This document shows, piece after piece, positions 1-11,736 of a DNA stretch of 64,000 bases. The position numbers and the translations under genes are program-made. Origin of the DNA: Dipteris shenzhenensis (taxonomy: Eukaryota > Polypodiophyta > Polypodiopsida > Gleicheniales); the NCBI GenBank assembly GCA_047967505.1, contig CM106541.1; one strand, 5' to 3'. Position 1 is the stretch's first letter; every line of letters starts with the position of its first letter. A model generated the notes under the pieces. That model was not told the DNA's origin and did no database searches. It was given only the letters and a program-made list of their open reading frames with translations.

Positions 1-66
1 GGTTATATAACTCCCTAAAAACAGACTCCCGGAGATTAGGTGAGCCTGAAGAGCTTCCTGGTCACA
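1..66 (-). pseudogene. TNP1-like CACTA gene, first coding exon fragment
   Basis: The minus strand reads as the start of the same exon seen complete at 44576 (minus), 38149 (plus) and 42439 (plus). It has an ATG complement at 64-66, preceded on the minus strand by an intron-like acceptor, and then a Trp-to-stop change at the second codon. The exon runs off the window. In related copies it begins a Ser/Pro-rich protein of the TNP1 type, the accessory DNA-binding protein of En/Spm elements. The early stop makes this copy non-functional. The identification rests on similarity to the other copies in this window. Confidence 0.6.
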
Positions 67-756
67 TGATGAACTGGAAAAAAGAAAAAAAGAAGATTAC
101 TAATGAGTTGAGAAGAGATTGAGAAGAGAAAAAGAGAGAGAAAATGGAAGGGAAGAGAAGAGAAGGGGAGGGAAGGGAAGAGAAGATAAGGGAAAGGAAG
201 GAAAGCCTCTAAAACTGTCGGAGCACGTCTATAGACATGTCTGAGAAGCGCATCTATTTTTGCATTTAACAATGCATCTATAGATGCGGCCATCTATGTC
301 TATAAATAGGCTAGATGTGCATCTAGATGTGTGTGTAGATGCGGTTTTAGATGCACTCTGAGACGCATCTATAGACGCGCTTCGACAGACGGACTATTCT
401 AAAAAGTGGAAAAGGACTTACGCCCGACACAAAAGCGTAACACTGATACCAAAATCATTCGTTTCTTGGATACGCCAAAGGACAAATCCAAAGAGAACAA
501 ATTCCAAAGATCAACCGTAAAGAGACTTACCTTGGATAGAGGATGGAGGTATGGAAGCTTCTTGTCCTTCTTCAAAGTTGCTTCTCTTCCTTGTTCACCC
601 TCTTCTCCTGTAAGCCTGGAAGTAAGTGTGGGTGCCTTTCTCTTAGGTGTAAGCCTAGAAGTAAGTGTGGGTGCCTTCCTCTTAAGTGTTAGACTGTGGA
701 TCTATTTATAGCAAAGCAAGCAAGCCACGCAAAGCTTATGTGAAGAAAAGCAAAGC
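67..756. promoter_or_regulatory. Divergent intergenic region of a CACTA-like copy (TNP1 minus / TNP2 plus)
   Basis: This matches 44577-45400 of the intact-plan copy. It holds a purine-rich stretch (75-205), a cluster of GACGCG-type motifs (about 235-395), a splice-donor complement of the TNP1 leader near 525-532, and two direct repeats of a segment ending in a run like gtgggtgcctt (about 612-690). No gene is seen on the plus strand; the 101-codon reading frame here matches no family I recognise. Confidence 0.55.
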
Positions 757-874
757 CTCAGGGGGGTCACTCATCATATGTAACCCTATCACGTGAGTTC
801 AACAGAAGGATTTTTTTTATTTCTAAAATTTACAGAAATAAATATACATAAGGGACTATTTAAAATAGTTTTGG
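757..874 (-). mobile_element. Half copy of the CTCGGGGGGGTCACT MITE
   Basis: The sequence matches the 3' half of the MITE at 1079-1325 in inverted orientation. It begins with the terminal G-run and TCAC and stops abruptly at about 874, where CACTA TNP2 exon sequence resumes. The other half is missing, so this insertion was truncated by a deletion. No target duplication can be shown. Confidence 0.75.
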
Positions 875-1370
875 AGGATTACACTCAATCACATGTCAAA
901 GTATGGAGAATGGGATGCGACCGTAAACATGGTAAGTGTTAAAGAGTTAAAGTTGATTGAGATACCTATGGGTGTTCATATGTTTGAGTTATGATCCCAT
1001 TTTAATTTGATACAAGATGCAGTGCCATACCCACATATGTTGCCCTATGTTTTAATTATATGGCTTGAAATCTCATGACTCGGGGGGGTCACTATGTATA
1101 AACCCTCTATATCACGTGCGTTCAAGGCCTATATTTAAAGTCCCTTATTTGTAAAAAATTTCATTAATAAAATGTACCCCTTTTCTATACAAATATGTAA
1201 ATTTTTTCCAAAACTATTTTAAATAGTCCCTTATGTATATTTATTTCTGTAAATTTTAGAAATAAAAAAAATCCTTCTGTTGAACTCACGTGATAGGGTT
1301 ACATATGATGAGTGACCCCCCCGAGTCTCATGATTGGCACAAGATGCTCCAAGTAAGTATTTTATATGTA
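875..1370 (+). pseudogene. TNP2 CACTA transposase relic, internally deleted
   Basis: 875-1000 matches exon 1 of TNP2 (compare 45538-45628), including the ATG|GTAAGTG donor near 930. 1010-1050 matches the start of exon 2 (compare 45650-45690). It then jumps to sequence matching 47675 onward, so about 2 kb of transposase is deleted. A complete MITE (1079-1325) is inserted near the end. At about 1370 the CACTA match ends and Ty1-copia sequence begins. The product would be the TNP2/Transposase_21 family DNA transposase, but this copy cannot encode it. Confidence 0.7.
1079..1325 (+). mobile_element. MITE, 247 bp, with 8-bp target duplication
   Basis: The ends are perfect inverted repeats, CTCGGGGGGGTCACT and its complement, inside an imperfect inverted repeat of about 45 bp. 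The flanks are tctcatga on both sides (1071-1078 and 1326-1333). The empty site is visible in the related TNP2 copy near 47690. It has no coding capacity. An 8-bp duplication fits hAT-type transposition, though the terminal sequence is not a textbook hAT end. Confidence 0.9.
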
Positions 1371-4191
1371 TTGTTGTACGATTGCCTAAGTTCAAGATTG
1401 CAGAAATGCAATGTAAGTTATGTGAAGCCTGTCAATTTGGAAAACAGGCAAGAAAACCATTTGCTAGACATGTTCAAGAGAGTAAGAGGCCATTGGAATT
1501 AATCCACTCTAATTTGTGGAATACTAAAACTACATCTATTGGAGGCTATCATTATTTTGTCACTTTTATTAATGACTACTTAAAAAAAGCTTGGGTGTAT
1601 TTTATGAAAAAGAAAAGTGAGCTGTTTGGGCATTTCAAAGCTTTTAAAGCTATGGTTGAAAAAGAAATAGGCCTGCAAATAAAATGCCTAAGGTCAGATG
1701 GAGGGGGAGAGTACCTCTCAAATGAGTTCGCAAGTTTCCTACAGGAGCATGGCATAAAGCAGCAATATTCATGCAGTCATACCCCACAGCAAAATGGACT
1801 TACAGAAAGGAAAAATAGGCATATTGGAGAGGTATCTCATGCCATGCTCAACAAAAAAGACCTGCCAAATTATTATTGGGCTCAAGCAGTTGCTATAGCA
1901 GTCTACATGATGAACAGACTCCCACTATAGCAATACATGGCATGATGCCAGAGGAGAGGTATACTGGTAGGAAACTAGATATTTCTCATTTGAAATTTTT
2001 TAGTTGCGTTGCTTATGTTCATGTGCTAGATGAGTTGAGATCCAAGTTGGATCTAAAAGCTGAGAAGTGCATCTTTATTGGTTATTCTCTACAGCATAAA
2101 GGGTATAGATGCGATAACCCTTCTACTCATAAGTTTACAGTGAGCAAAGATGTTTTTGATGAGATGAGCAACTGGTATAAACCAGTAAATGTGATTGATG
2201 ATGTAGATGCACAAAATGGTAATGTTGTAGAGAATTCATAGCAGCAATCACAAAATATTAGTGGACCTATAGTGTCCTCTAGCATTCATTCACATACTTC
2301 GCCATGGATAGGCAAATTGAGATCAGGAGGATCTCCTCAAAGCAATGGAGATAGTGGTATGCAAGTATCACGAGAAGGAGAAGAGAAAGTAGATCAGCCC
2401 ATGGTTGATGTGAATGCAGGTCACTCTTATGTGGATGGTGAATCTAGTGGCTCAAAACAGAGCCTTGATGCTGAGTTGGGTATTCCTTCTATTGTTACAC
2501 TTGGAGTAAGGAAGACAAGGGAGGTTTTGAGAGCACCTAGTCGTGAGCCTATTTTGTGCAGGTCTACCAGAGCTAGGTATCCTGTGGATAGGCTAAAATA
2601 TGATGGATTTCAACCATTCACTATGCCTATATGGTTGAAGTGATACATGAACCAGCACCCACTTCTTTTGAGCAAGCCATGGAAAAGAAAAATGGGAGAA
2701 AGCCATGGATGAAGAAATAGATGCCTTGGAAGCAAATGCTACATGGGAATCAGTGCCTTTGCCTAAAGACAAGAATGCAATTGGCTACAAGTGGGTTTAT
2801 AAGGTGAAGCACAATGCAGATGGTTCTATGAACAGATACAAGGCAAGATTTGTTGTCAAGGGGTATGCATAGACATATGGCATTGATTATGAAGAAACAT
2901 TCAATCCAGTTGTAAGGATGGCAACTGTAACATCAGTCATTGCTATGGCTACATCAAAGGGATGGTCTTTACATCAGATGGATGTAAAGAATGCTTTCTT
3001 GCATGGTGATTTGCAAGAAGAGGTCTATATGGAGAAGCCACCAGGTTATGTTCATGCTGTTCATCCTGAGTTTGTTTGCAGGTTGAAGAAAGCCTTGTAT
3101 GGCTTAAAGCAAGCACCCAAAGCATGGTCTGACAAGATAGGATAATATCTTATCACTATTGGCTTTTAGATTTCCAAGGCAGATTTCTCACTTTATGTGA
3201 GAAAAACAGAGAAAGGCATTATGCTACTTGTCATTTATGTTGATGATTTGATCATCATAGGTGATAATGATGAAGATATCCTTCATGTGAAAATGCTATT
3301 GAAGCAGAAGTTTGAGATGAAGGATTTGGGAGAGCTGCGTTACTTCTTGGGCATTGAGGTGATTAGATCCACAAGTGTGATATGGCTCTTGCAGAGGTAG
3401 TATGGATTGGACATGCTGTCCAAATATGGGATGACAGGCTGTAACCCTATTTCAGTTCCTTTGGAGCAGAATGTGAAGCTAAGCACAGATGTAGGTGAGC
3501 TTCTGGAAGACCCTACTATGTACAGATGTATAGTAGGAAGTCTGATTTATATCACTATTACCAGGCCAGATTTGAGCTATGCTATTGGGTTGGTAAGTCG
3601 GTCTATCCAAGCTCCAAGGAAACTACATTTGGATGCGGCTAGATGTATGTGAAGTACACATTGCAGTTTGGACTATTTTATGAGACTAGGGTTCAGATAT
3701 AGTTGCATGGATACATTGATGCTGATTGGGTTGGTAGTATTTCTGATTGACAATCTACTAGTGGATATGTGTTCTCTTTTGGAAGTGCTGCAGTCACTTG
3801 GAGTAGCAAGAAATAGCCTAACGGTTGCCTTGTTGAGCACAGAGGCTTAGTACAGGGGTGCAGCAATGGATGCATGTGAGGTAGCTTGGTTGCATAAGCT
3901 AATTTATGATATGCATCAGTCTACAAATGGGCCAGTTGTCATTTATTATGACAATAGAGCAATATACACTTGGCAAATAACCCAGTCTATCATGCTAGAA
4001 CAAAGCACATTGAGGTGCATTATCACTATGTGCGAGAGAAGGTTCTAGTAGGTTTTATTGATCTAGTTTATGTAAGCACAGAGGATCAGGTAGTTGACAT
4101 ATTCACAAAGGCATTGGGTGCAGAGAAGCTGCGCAGTTCAGAGACTACTTGGTGTGTAGCAATTGGCATTGAGCTCGAGGGGGAGTGTTGA
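1371..4191 (+). pseudogene. Ty1-copia pol polyprotein pseudogene (integrase, RT, RNase H)
   Basis: In order: the integrase zinc-binding end (CKLCEACQFGK); an integrase core with LRSDGGGEY and HTPQQNG; the SH3-like segment with FIGY; RT with [25 protein letters not shown] and the catalytic YVDD; then a copia RNase H ending in ARTKHIEVHYHYVRE and DIFTKALG. There is a frameshift near 1921, others around 2640-2700 and 3650-3860, and stops at 2239, 2870, 3143, 3167 and 3398. At each of these stops glutamine is plausible. Order integrase before RT defines Ty1-copia. The copy cannot make a working polyprotein. Confidence 0.92.
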
Positions 4192-4562
4192 GATATCGAG
4201 CTCCCCCACTCGTGATATGCCAGGGTGACCGTTGTGCATTTATGTCACCGATCTGTTAGCTATAGATGCGGTTGGTACACCGCCCATGAATAATAGCTGG
4301 ATGATAGCTATCTTTATGTACTCTAGTTAGTGGCTCAGTTAGTAATATGCCACCTTAGTTAGTTGAGTTTGGTTTGAGACCCACATATAGGGTTCACCTA
4401 TTCTTTTGTACTAAGAGAGTTCTTTTGGTTTTCACAACTAAGAAGAGGAAAACTATTTTTAGCCTCCACCTTTGTGTATATTCCCCCATTGTGTATGTGA
4501 GAAAGCCACAAGTGATACTCCTTCCTTCTCTCCCACTCTCTTCATAGTGGCAAGGTTCAACA
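4186..4562 (+). repeat. 3' LTR of the Ty1-copia element (377 bp)
   Basis: It starts with TGTTGA directly after a purine run (gagggggag) and ends with TCAACA, the exact inverted complement. The length and position after the RNase H stop fit a copia LTR. No second copy in this window allows a divergence estimate. Confidence 0.8.
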
Positions 4563-5240
4563 TCTTTCAAATGAACACATATGGATTACTTCTTGAGTGG
4601 TAATTTGGACATGGCACAAATGGATTATTTATTAAGTACTCGTTTGGACGTGGCACATATGGATTACTATTGAGTACTTGTTTGGACATGATCACCATTC
4701 CTGAATGCCCATCATACATTCATCCTTTGTACAATAGAAAAGGACACTTGAATATTTATTGTGTTCATATACACTGCATGAAATCGATCATTTTAGGTGG
4801 ATGAATTGTGCAAAACATGAAGGAATGATTATAAAGGTTTGAGGAGGTTTGACTAGATTGAACTTGGAGACAACAAGTTCTACTCTTTAATTGAAGAGCT
4901 CAAACAATGAACTTGAAGATCTCAAGCCCTGATTATGCATCATCACTATGTCAAACAAGTTGAGATTTTGAGGTAGATTTTTATATTTCTCAATACACAT
5001 ACTTTGCATTGTATCATGCACCAAACATAGTGCCTATACTTTGCACTGTACTGTGGACAAGTGCTTGTCTTATGCCTTTGCACTATCCACATGCAATTTG
5101 CACTGTATCATCCAACATTACAATGTATCATTCAAACTGGCATATGGCCATCCTTTGTAGATATATTCACATAGATATATATAGTGGCTTGGGTTTTTCC
5201 CTTGTACTCTCTAGGCTAGAGGACCTAGTTTGAGTGGGGG
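4563..5240. other. Non-coding stretch with a short tandem repeat
   Basis: About three degenerate units of roughly 42-50 bp lie at about 4575-4697 (core catatggattac...gtttggacatgg). The rest is AT-rich, with recurring tttgcactgt words, and ends in a polypurine-like gagtggggg just before a possible LTR. It may be the last internal part of another copia element. No reading frame matches a family I know. Confidence 0.4.
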
Positions 5241-5419
5241 TGTTAGAGCTATATATAGCTTGCCCTAACTCATCCTAGTCCTCAACTATATATATGCCTA
5301 TGATCTATGAATAGAGTCACTTCCTTGGGAGCAACTCTTGTGTTCATCTCTCTCCTCTTTCTCTTCCTTTGAACACAACTCTTATGTCCGTCTCTCCCCT
5401 CTTTCTCTTCCTCTCAACA
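5241..5419 (+). repeat. Possible solo LTR (copia type, about 179 bp)
   Basis: It begins TGTTAGAGC after a purine tract and ends TCTCAACA. Its last 100 bp consist of two similar copies of a pyrimidine-rich segment, so the exact end is uncertain. No second copy lies in the window, so this is a structural call only. Confidence 0.4.
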
Positions 5420-7274
5420 TCCTCCACTTGGCATCCTTCATGAAATGAAATGGGAGAGTCTATTTGAAATTGAAGAGATTTTAGTTAAATTTAGCCTTGC
5501 GTTTTATTTAAACAAGTATGTTTTCAAGAAGGGTGATGATTCTTGGGCAACAAGTCTCCATCCACTTTAGCATTGTGCTCCTTGGAATCCTTGCCCCTAA
5601 ATAAATGCATACATTTGTTTCAAAATAAAAGGAAGGGGAGGGGAAGGATATAGGCTTGAAGCGTATGCTTAAAGATTTATGCATATGAAAAAATCTGGGG
5701 GGAATACCTCTGTATGTGTCGAATGAAATCTACAGCATAGGTTTACGAATGGTAGTAGTGTAACTACTCGAAATATACAAATTAGGGGTGATTTCTATGG
5801 AAGGAAACATAGAAGATCAATGTGTATGTTGTAACATGATCCAAGGGCCTTGCTCGAGAACTAGTAGAACGAGCACAACCAAATAAGGGGAAACGCCTGA
5901 AGTGGAAGGACCAAGCGGAGGTCCGAATGGCAACATTAAAGCAAATTGAGAAAATGCAGGCCACGAGCAGAGTGGTCAGCCTAGCTAGTTGCATTATAAG
6001 TCACATTTCATAAATAAACATCTTTTCATACTACACATAGTAGCCACAAAGCGTCATATCTTAACTAAAACAATATTATATCATAAGGTAAAGTTACCAC
6101 ATCATAATCAAGGCTAAAACTAAAAGAGATTAAGTGATCCTAATATCAACTACCAAAACAGGTTTCGCATTAAATCTCACTTTTATAGTTTTGAATTATT
6201 ATGCATGTAAGTGTTTTGCATATAACTTTTTTAAATTGGTATCACTCATTCATGATTAGAGGCACTCTATAAGTATAATTTTAAGCATATTAAGGTTCTT
6301 ATGATATCCTTTAACCTTCTATCTTGAATTTAGCGTGAATTATAGCACAAGGAACAATCAATATAGGATTTGAATTTGGTGTTCTACATGACATTCGGTC
6401 CCCTAAAAACTCAAGCTACTCCATGATAAGTACTAAGTATGGTTGAGTTTGTAACTTGTTAGACCTGTCAAAGAATTTATAAAAGATTGATTTTTCCGGA
6501 TGCGTCAATTTTACGAGCAAAAACCTATGAGCAGGTTTATACAAGCGTGTTTTTGAAGAGAATTTAAAAATAGTATTTCTTTAGGAAACATGGTTTTTAC
6601 ACTTTTATTTTGATTAGAAATAGATCCCTTTATTATAAAAATATACAAACTAGTCACTCATTCATTTTTACATAACATAAATCTTCTTATTCATAGACAT
6701 CCCTTTGTACCCTTGTTATTACCTTAAAAAAGTACTGAAAAATAATTCATTTAAGAAACGTCCCTCATAATCACTCTCAATATAATAATATTATACATAA
6801 ATAATTACCTATTAAACACATTTATATCATATGGCAATATCTTTCAAGTGTTTTTAAACCTCTACCCTTGCTTTGACCACAACTATGTTTTGTGCCACCT
6901 CTTGAAAGATTCCCACAAGCCTGATTTTCCACCAAACTTTCCTTTTTTATGAGCTTCAACTATGTTGTTATAGAAACTTCAAACATCTTTCCTATTGATA
7001 CATTATAAGCTTGATTGTTTCAAAATACTAACTCTAATTGACATTTTATGAATGGTGTTTATGATCATAGATTTATTTTTCCTTCATTCAAACTTTTCCT
7101 ACACTCAAAGTAGCATTTGTTAGGTCTTCAATTGTGAGATAACCTACCATCTTCCTCTACCTCTTTTCTAGGCTCCTCTTCTCTCAATGGCAAGTTTTCT
7201 TTCTAACATAATCTCATACAAAGATTCAACTTGAAATTTCTAAAAACCTGATAAACACCTATAAACCAATAACC
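5420..7274. other. Anonymous AT-rich DNA
   Basis: No convincing gene, RNA or repeat was recognised. A short open frame on minus at 5782-5994 has no recognisable motif. The stretch is generally AT-rich. Confidence 0.5.
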
Positions 7275-8135
7275 CCTTATAGAGTGCAATGCTCCTTAGA
7301 GGCCAAAGCACTACTCTTGCTTATAGACTATGCATTAGAAGAATTGATTGCTCAAAGACAATGCATTTAATAACTTCACTCTTATGAACATTCTACCATA
7401 GGAATTGCAAACCATGTTTAAAGACTAGAGTTATCCTAAGGCTAGATTGCTTAGGGACAACTCATTAGAGGAATTAATTCTCATAAACAATCTACCAACG
7501 AAATTGTAGACCATGTCAAAAGACCAGAGTGCGCCTCAAGCTAGATTGCTTACATTAGATGATTGATTGCTTATAGACTATGCATTAAACAACTTCAATT
7601 TTATGAACATTCTGTCAAGGGAATCACAGACTCCATCCAAAAATCAAAGTGCTCTTGAGGCTAGATTGCTTAGGGACTACTCATTAAAGGACTGAATTCT
7701 CATGAACAATCTACCAAGGGAGTTGCAAACCATGTCAAAAGACCAGAGTGCTCCTGAGGCTAGACTTCTTAGAGACTACTCATAAGAGGACTTAATTCTC
7801 ATGAAAAATTTGCCAGGGGAATTATAGACCATTTCGAAAGACCGGAGTGCTCCTAAGGTAGGATTGCTTAGAGACTACATAGTAGAAGAATTGATTGCTT
7901 AGGGACTATGCATTAAACAACTTTACTCTTATGAACCTTCTTCTAGGGGAATCACAAACCATGTCCAAATACTAGAGTACTCCTGAGGCTAAATTGCTTA
8001 GGGACTACTCATTAGAGGATTGAATTCTCGTGAACAATCTACTAGGGGAATTATATTCCATGTCAAAAGACCGAAGTGTCCTGACGCTAGATTTCTTAGA
8101 GACTACATTACTTAACTTCATTCTGATGGACATTC
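7275..8135 (+). repeat. Decayed protein-coding tandem repeat (about 33-residue unit)
   Basis: About eight degenerate direct repeats of roughly 99 bp, some extended to about 110-130 bp, follow one another. Read on the plus strand, the best units give a consistent peptide, for example MSKDQSAPEARLLRDYS then EDLILMNNLP. Indels and stops now break the frame in almost every unit. The peptide-level consistency suggests descent from a repetitive coding exon. I do not recognise the protein. Alternating long and short units suggest a higher-order repeat. Confidence 0.65.
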
Positions 8136-9276
8136 TTTATATGTTTGGTCCTAGTCATGTTTGATCATTAAATTTCTATCTTATCCTATTTAGTACTTTA
8201 GCATCTCATATATAACATATTATTTGAGAACTAAATATCTTGATATTCCTATCTTAAATGTTTTATTTCTCTTATCCTATGTTTGAGAGCTAAATGTATT
8301 TCATTTTATTTCCTAATGAAATGTTTGAGAGCTAAATTTATTTCATTTTATAACATCTTAACCTAGTAGAATGTGATCTAATCTTGATAACATTCTAAAC
8401 TTAACTTATTTTTTTCATAATGACTAGCAACTAATGTAATTCTTACCATTAATATAATCATAGGGGAAAATATGAATTTTGAATTAACTAGAAAATTGAA
8501 TCTAACCAAATCAACTTTGAAACCAAACCTTGTATGTTTTTGGAAATGTCTTTGTGAAGTCCTCAAGTCTTCTAAATCCACCTCGCAACACTGAGGAGGA
8601 GAATTTTAAGTGAGTTTCATCTCGCTATCTCCATGGGTAGTGGAACACCTAGAGTGGCTTATCGATACATTTGGCTCAGCATTGATGTTAAGTTTCAGAG
8701 TAGGGCCAAGATTTCCTAAAGGTTTGTCATTAAACAAAAAGATGCACCTATCAAAAGACATATGATACAAATAAAATAAATAATGTCTATACATATATAT
8801 ACATATATGTTATATGTATGTATGCATGTATGATTCATCTAAAGGAAAGCATATCTAGTTATTACCAACATTTTATGCAAATATTTTTCACAAAGAAATT
8901 TGATAGAATCACGTACACAATGCAAATTTATAGTCATTTGACTAGTTTTATATTAGCGTTTTAAGAGGAAAGTGAAACGTTTCCATTTTGCAATAGTGAA
9001 AAATTGTTATTTTATGCATGTTTCTCAAAACTTAGAACATGGGTAAGTCCCAGCTACACAATATACTCTCAAGGTGAAATCTTTTGTCTAGGACAAATGG
9101 GAGGATAGAAATGTAATGACCATCGAAACTTGTAACATGTTATCATAATCTTTATTCACTATAGTAGGAACATGTTGAGACTTAACTTTATTAAATTGTA
9201 GTTCTTGTGTGTATACAACACAAGTTCATCCATGTCTTTCATTGTGACAAGTAATATGTCAATTCAAAACGTCTTG
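8136..9276. other. Anonymous AT-rich DNA
   Basis: Two copies of a roughly 35-bp segment around tgtttgagagctaaat occur at about 8278-8350, and a TA/TG-rich microsatellite lies at 8790-8832. No gene was recognised. Confidence 0.5.
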
Positions 9277-9448
9277 TACTGAGATTTATACGGTTATGGC
9301 TTTTGTGTGGAAAGAACTAGTATGCAAATGTGAATACTCTGTCTATGGAAAGCTTATTCCACCAGCAAAGATTTAAAAATCTTATACGTTCATGGCTTTT
9401 ATATGGAAAGGACTAGTATGCAAACATGAATACTTTGTCTATGGAAAG
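9277..9448. repeat. Tandem duplication, about 96-bp unit
   Basis: Segments at about 9292-9352 and 9387-9448 share a run like atggctttt..gtggaaag..actagtatgcaaa and then gaatactctgtctatggaaag. They differ at several positions. No coding capacity is seen. Confidence 0.65.
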
Positions 9449-10825
9449 AAAATTCTAAGACAAAATAAGTCTGTATCTCAATTGCCAAAACAATGTCAAA
9501 TGACCTGAACGCCTGCCCACCAATCCATCAACCACATAGGTTTTGAGAAAAATGAAAGGAGGACCTATCAATGAGGTATAACGATGTTACTTATAGCGGC
9601 AGGATACAACCATGGAAATCATGAGCATAATTGGTGACAACAGTCTTAGCAAGCCTTAAGGCAATCGCATGAGCATGATATCAAGACCCACAAGAGAAAA
9701 CTGACTACTACTTGACCAAAAATTCCATCTCATAAAGAATGGGCATTAGTTGCAATCCAATCCAGTAAAATTAGACTATACAAAGGAGAGAAGAAAAGTA
9801 GTAGATACCTAGAGAGCGTTGATGAATGAGGCTAGAAAAGAAGAAGAGGATACCATGGGGGAGAATGATGGTGAGGGAGAAGATCCCCATGATTGAGATT
9901 TGTGATGTGGGAAGCTGATCAAGCCGTTTACACCTTTAGGGGCATTGTGGAGCTTAGATCGAGAACTTCATTTGCATTATGAAGTATTACTTTTCTGATT
10001 TATCTTGGAATCATCCGATTAATAGCCCTTCCATTCAACAACGCTCTAAAGAACAACAATTGATAAATGCCTTGGTTCTCAAGGATCCACCTCACATAAA
10101 TGGCCTCGTTTATCCTATGAACCCCATCGACATAATATAGTCTTGTTTTTCGACCAAGAATGGAATGCCATGGTAGTGATGTTGCATCTCCAAGTTCTGT
10201 CTGTGGATTTTCTTCTTCGATCCCACTTTCCCTAGCATTGACTTCTCAGCAACCTTTCTCTCGGATACCTCTCTAGATTGATCGTTGGGCTTGCATCAAC
10301 TAGGGATGCTACTCCTTTGAGTATGGAGAAATTTAATTGCACTTCCACCCAAAAACTCCCTTTGACTGGAGGCAATGAAGCAGGGTCTCTCCAAGGGATG
10401 CTATCAAATGACCGGTCTCATCTTTGTCACCACTGATTTCCCTACTTAGCATTCTAATTCCCTCATTGGTGTCATCTTCCAACCCTCCCACCTCCTCTTA
10501 GTACTTGGTGAAAGCATGCTACGGTGTATGTACTATTGGCAAGAATGTGGTAGTACTAAGTAGTGTGATATATGGGGAGATTTCTAGAATTGATGTGCAA
10601 TAATATATTTATTGATTACAAATTCTCATGTACAAGATATTCTCACATACGCAATCTCATGATCATACACACATTTTCATGCAGTGCGTCTCCTCTCATG
10701 TGCTTCACTTTTGAACCCACACTCTATCAATTACACTTTCAAACTTTTGAACTTCTGATTCCCAGCTTCCACTTTCGAACTTCTGAACTTCTAATTTCCA
10801 CGTCAAATTTTCTCACAAGATGTTG
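9449..10825. other. Anonymous DNA
   Basis: No gene supported. A plus-strand frame at 10572-10826 has no recognisable domain. The 3' part leads into a pyrimidine-rich stretch (10845-11075). Confidence 0.45.
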
Positions 10826-11142
10826 ACGTGGGTCGCTCTCTAATGAGTACTCTCTCTCTATCTATCTGTCTCTGTGTGTGTGTCTATGTCTCTCTCTTTG
10901 TTCTTCTATTTTCCCCCATTCTCTATTCATTCTTTACTTTTCCTCCATTCTCTAAGTGCTTTCCCCCCTTAATTCAATATGCAGATGTGCATGCAATTTT
11001 CTTTTGCCTTTCCTTCTGTCGACATGCAAACTTTTTGCTTTTGTTGTTGCTCTCTCTCTCCCTTTGTTATTTTACTCCATTTCATCTTAGTGCGAGTCCT
11101 AGTACTAAAATGTTACTCTCTTTGTAGTAACTGAAAACCGCC

Positions 11143-11736
11143 ATGTCTCCAAGGAAGCCCAAAGGCATCACATCTCCCGCCTCCAAGAAGCCCAATGTCC
11201 TTTCTCTAAGAAGAAACTCTCCATCCAAGAAGTCTACAACCAAAGACAAGGAAAAGGCTACAGACAGCAAAGTGGCTTCTAGTTCGACTCCAAAAGAGAA
11301 ACCAAAGACTAAGGACAACAAACCAATAGCAATTTTGAATGGAGTCAGTCTTGCATGGAGATTTTTCTTAAGAGCGGAAGCTAGACTCATATCTAGAGTT
11401 GGACACCTAGATCTGGAAAATATGGGGAAACAACGACAAAGAGATCCGGCATGGCTTTCATATAGGTCGGCTGAAGAAATCTTATTGAATGATTTTATGA
11501 AGATTTACTATAGGATTTACAATTCAAAAACAGTCACGATCAATGAAGTTGGTACAATGTTGGCACGGGCATTTGCTGCATCTACTCATGGAGTAGATGT
11601 GGATTGGGATGACTTTGCCCAACATAGAGACATGAATCTGTGCTCGGCTAGCTTGGACAACACGTATATCAAGCACAAATGTGATGTAGGCACATCTATA
11701 ACAAAACAGGAGCCTGTAAGTTTACAAGATCAATAG
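11143..11736 (+). CDS. Hypothetical protein exon, basic N-terminus
   Basis: A 197-residue frame opens at an ATG preceded by a pyrimidine-rich leader. Residues 1-65 are rich in Lys, Ser, Thr and Pro (MSPRKPKGITSPASKK), resembling a disordered DNA-binding or nuclear-localising tail. Residues 70-185 look globular (WRFFLRAEARLI, AEEILLNDFMKIYYRIY, DVDWDDFAQHRDMN). Past the stop, another frame (11775-11920) gives a coiled-coil-like stretch (ENARLHADLEAATATEGK) that ends in a stop, so the gene is probably eroded or interrupted. I do not recognise the family. It may be the N-terminal part of a transposon gene. Confidence 0.4.
   Translation: MSPRKPKGITSPASKKPNVLSLRRNSPSKKSTTKDKEKATDSKVASSSTPKEKPKTKDNKPIAILNGVSLAWRFFLRAEARLISRVGHLDLENMGKQRQRDPAWLSYRSAEEILLNDFMKIYYRIYNSKTVTINEVGTMLARAFAASTHGVDVDWDDFAQHRDMNLCSASLDNTYIKHKCDVGTSITKQEPVSLQDQ

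Larger units (their letters stand above)
1371..4562 (+). mobile_element. Ty1-copia LTR retrotransposon, 5'-truncated
   Basis: The element lacks its 5' LTR, gag and protease. It begins just upstream of the integrase zinc-binding region and runs through integrase, reverse transcriptase and RNase H to a polypurine tract (about 4175-4185) and a 3' LTR with TG...CA ends. The 5' truncation abuts CACTA sequence. It is defective because of frameshifts and several in-frame stops. Confidence 0.9.
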
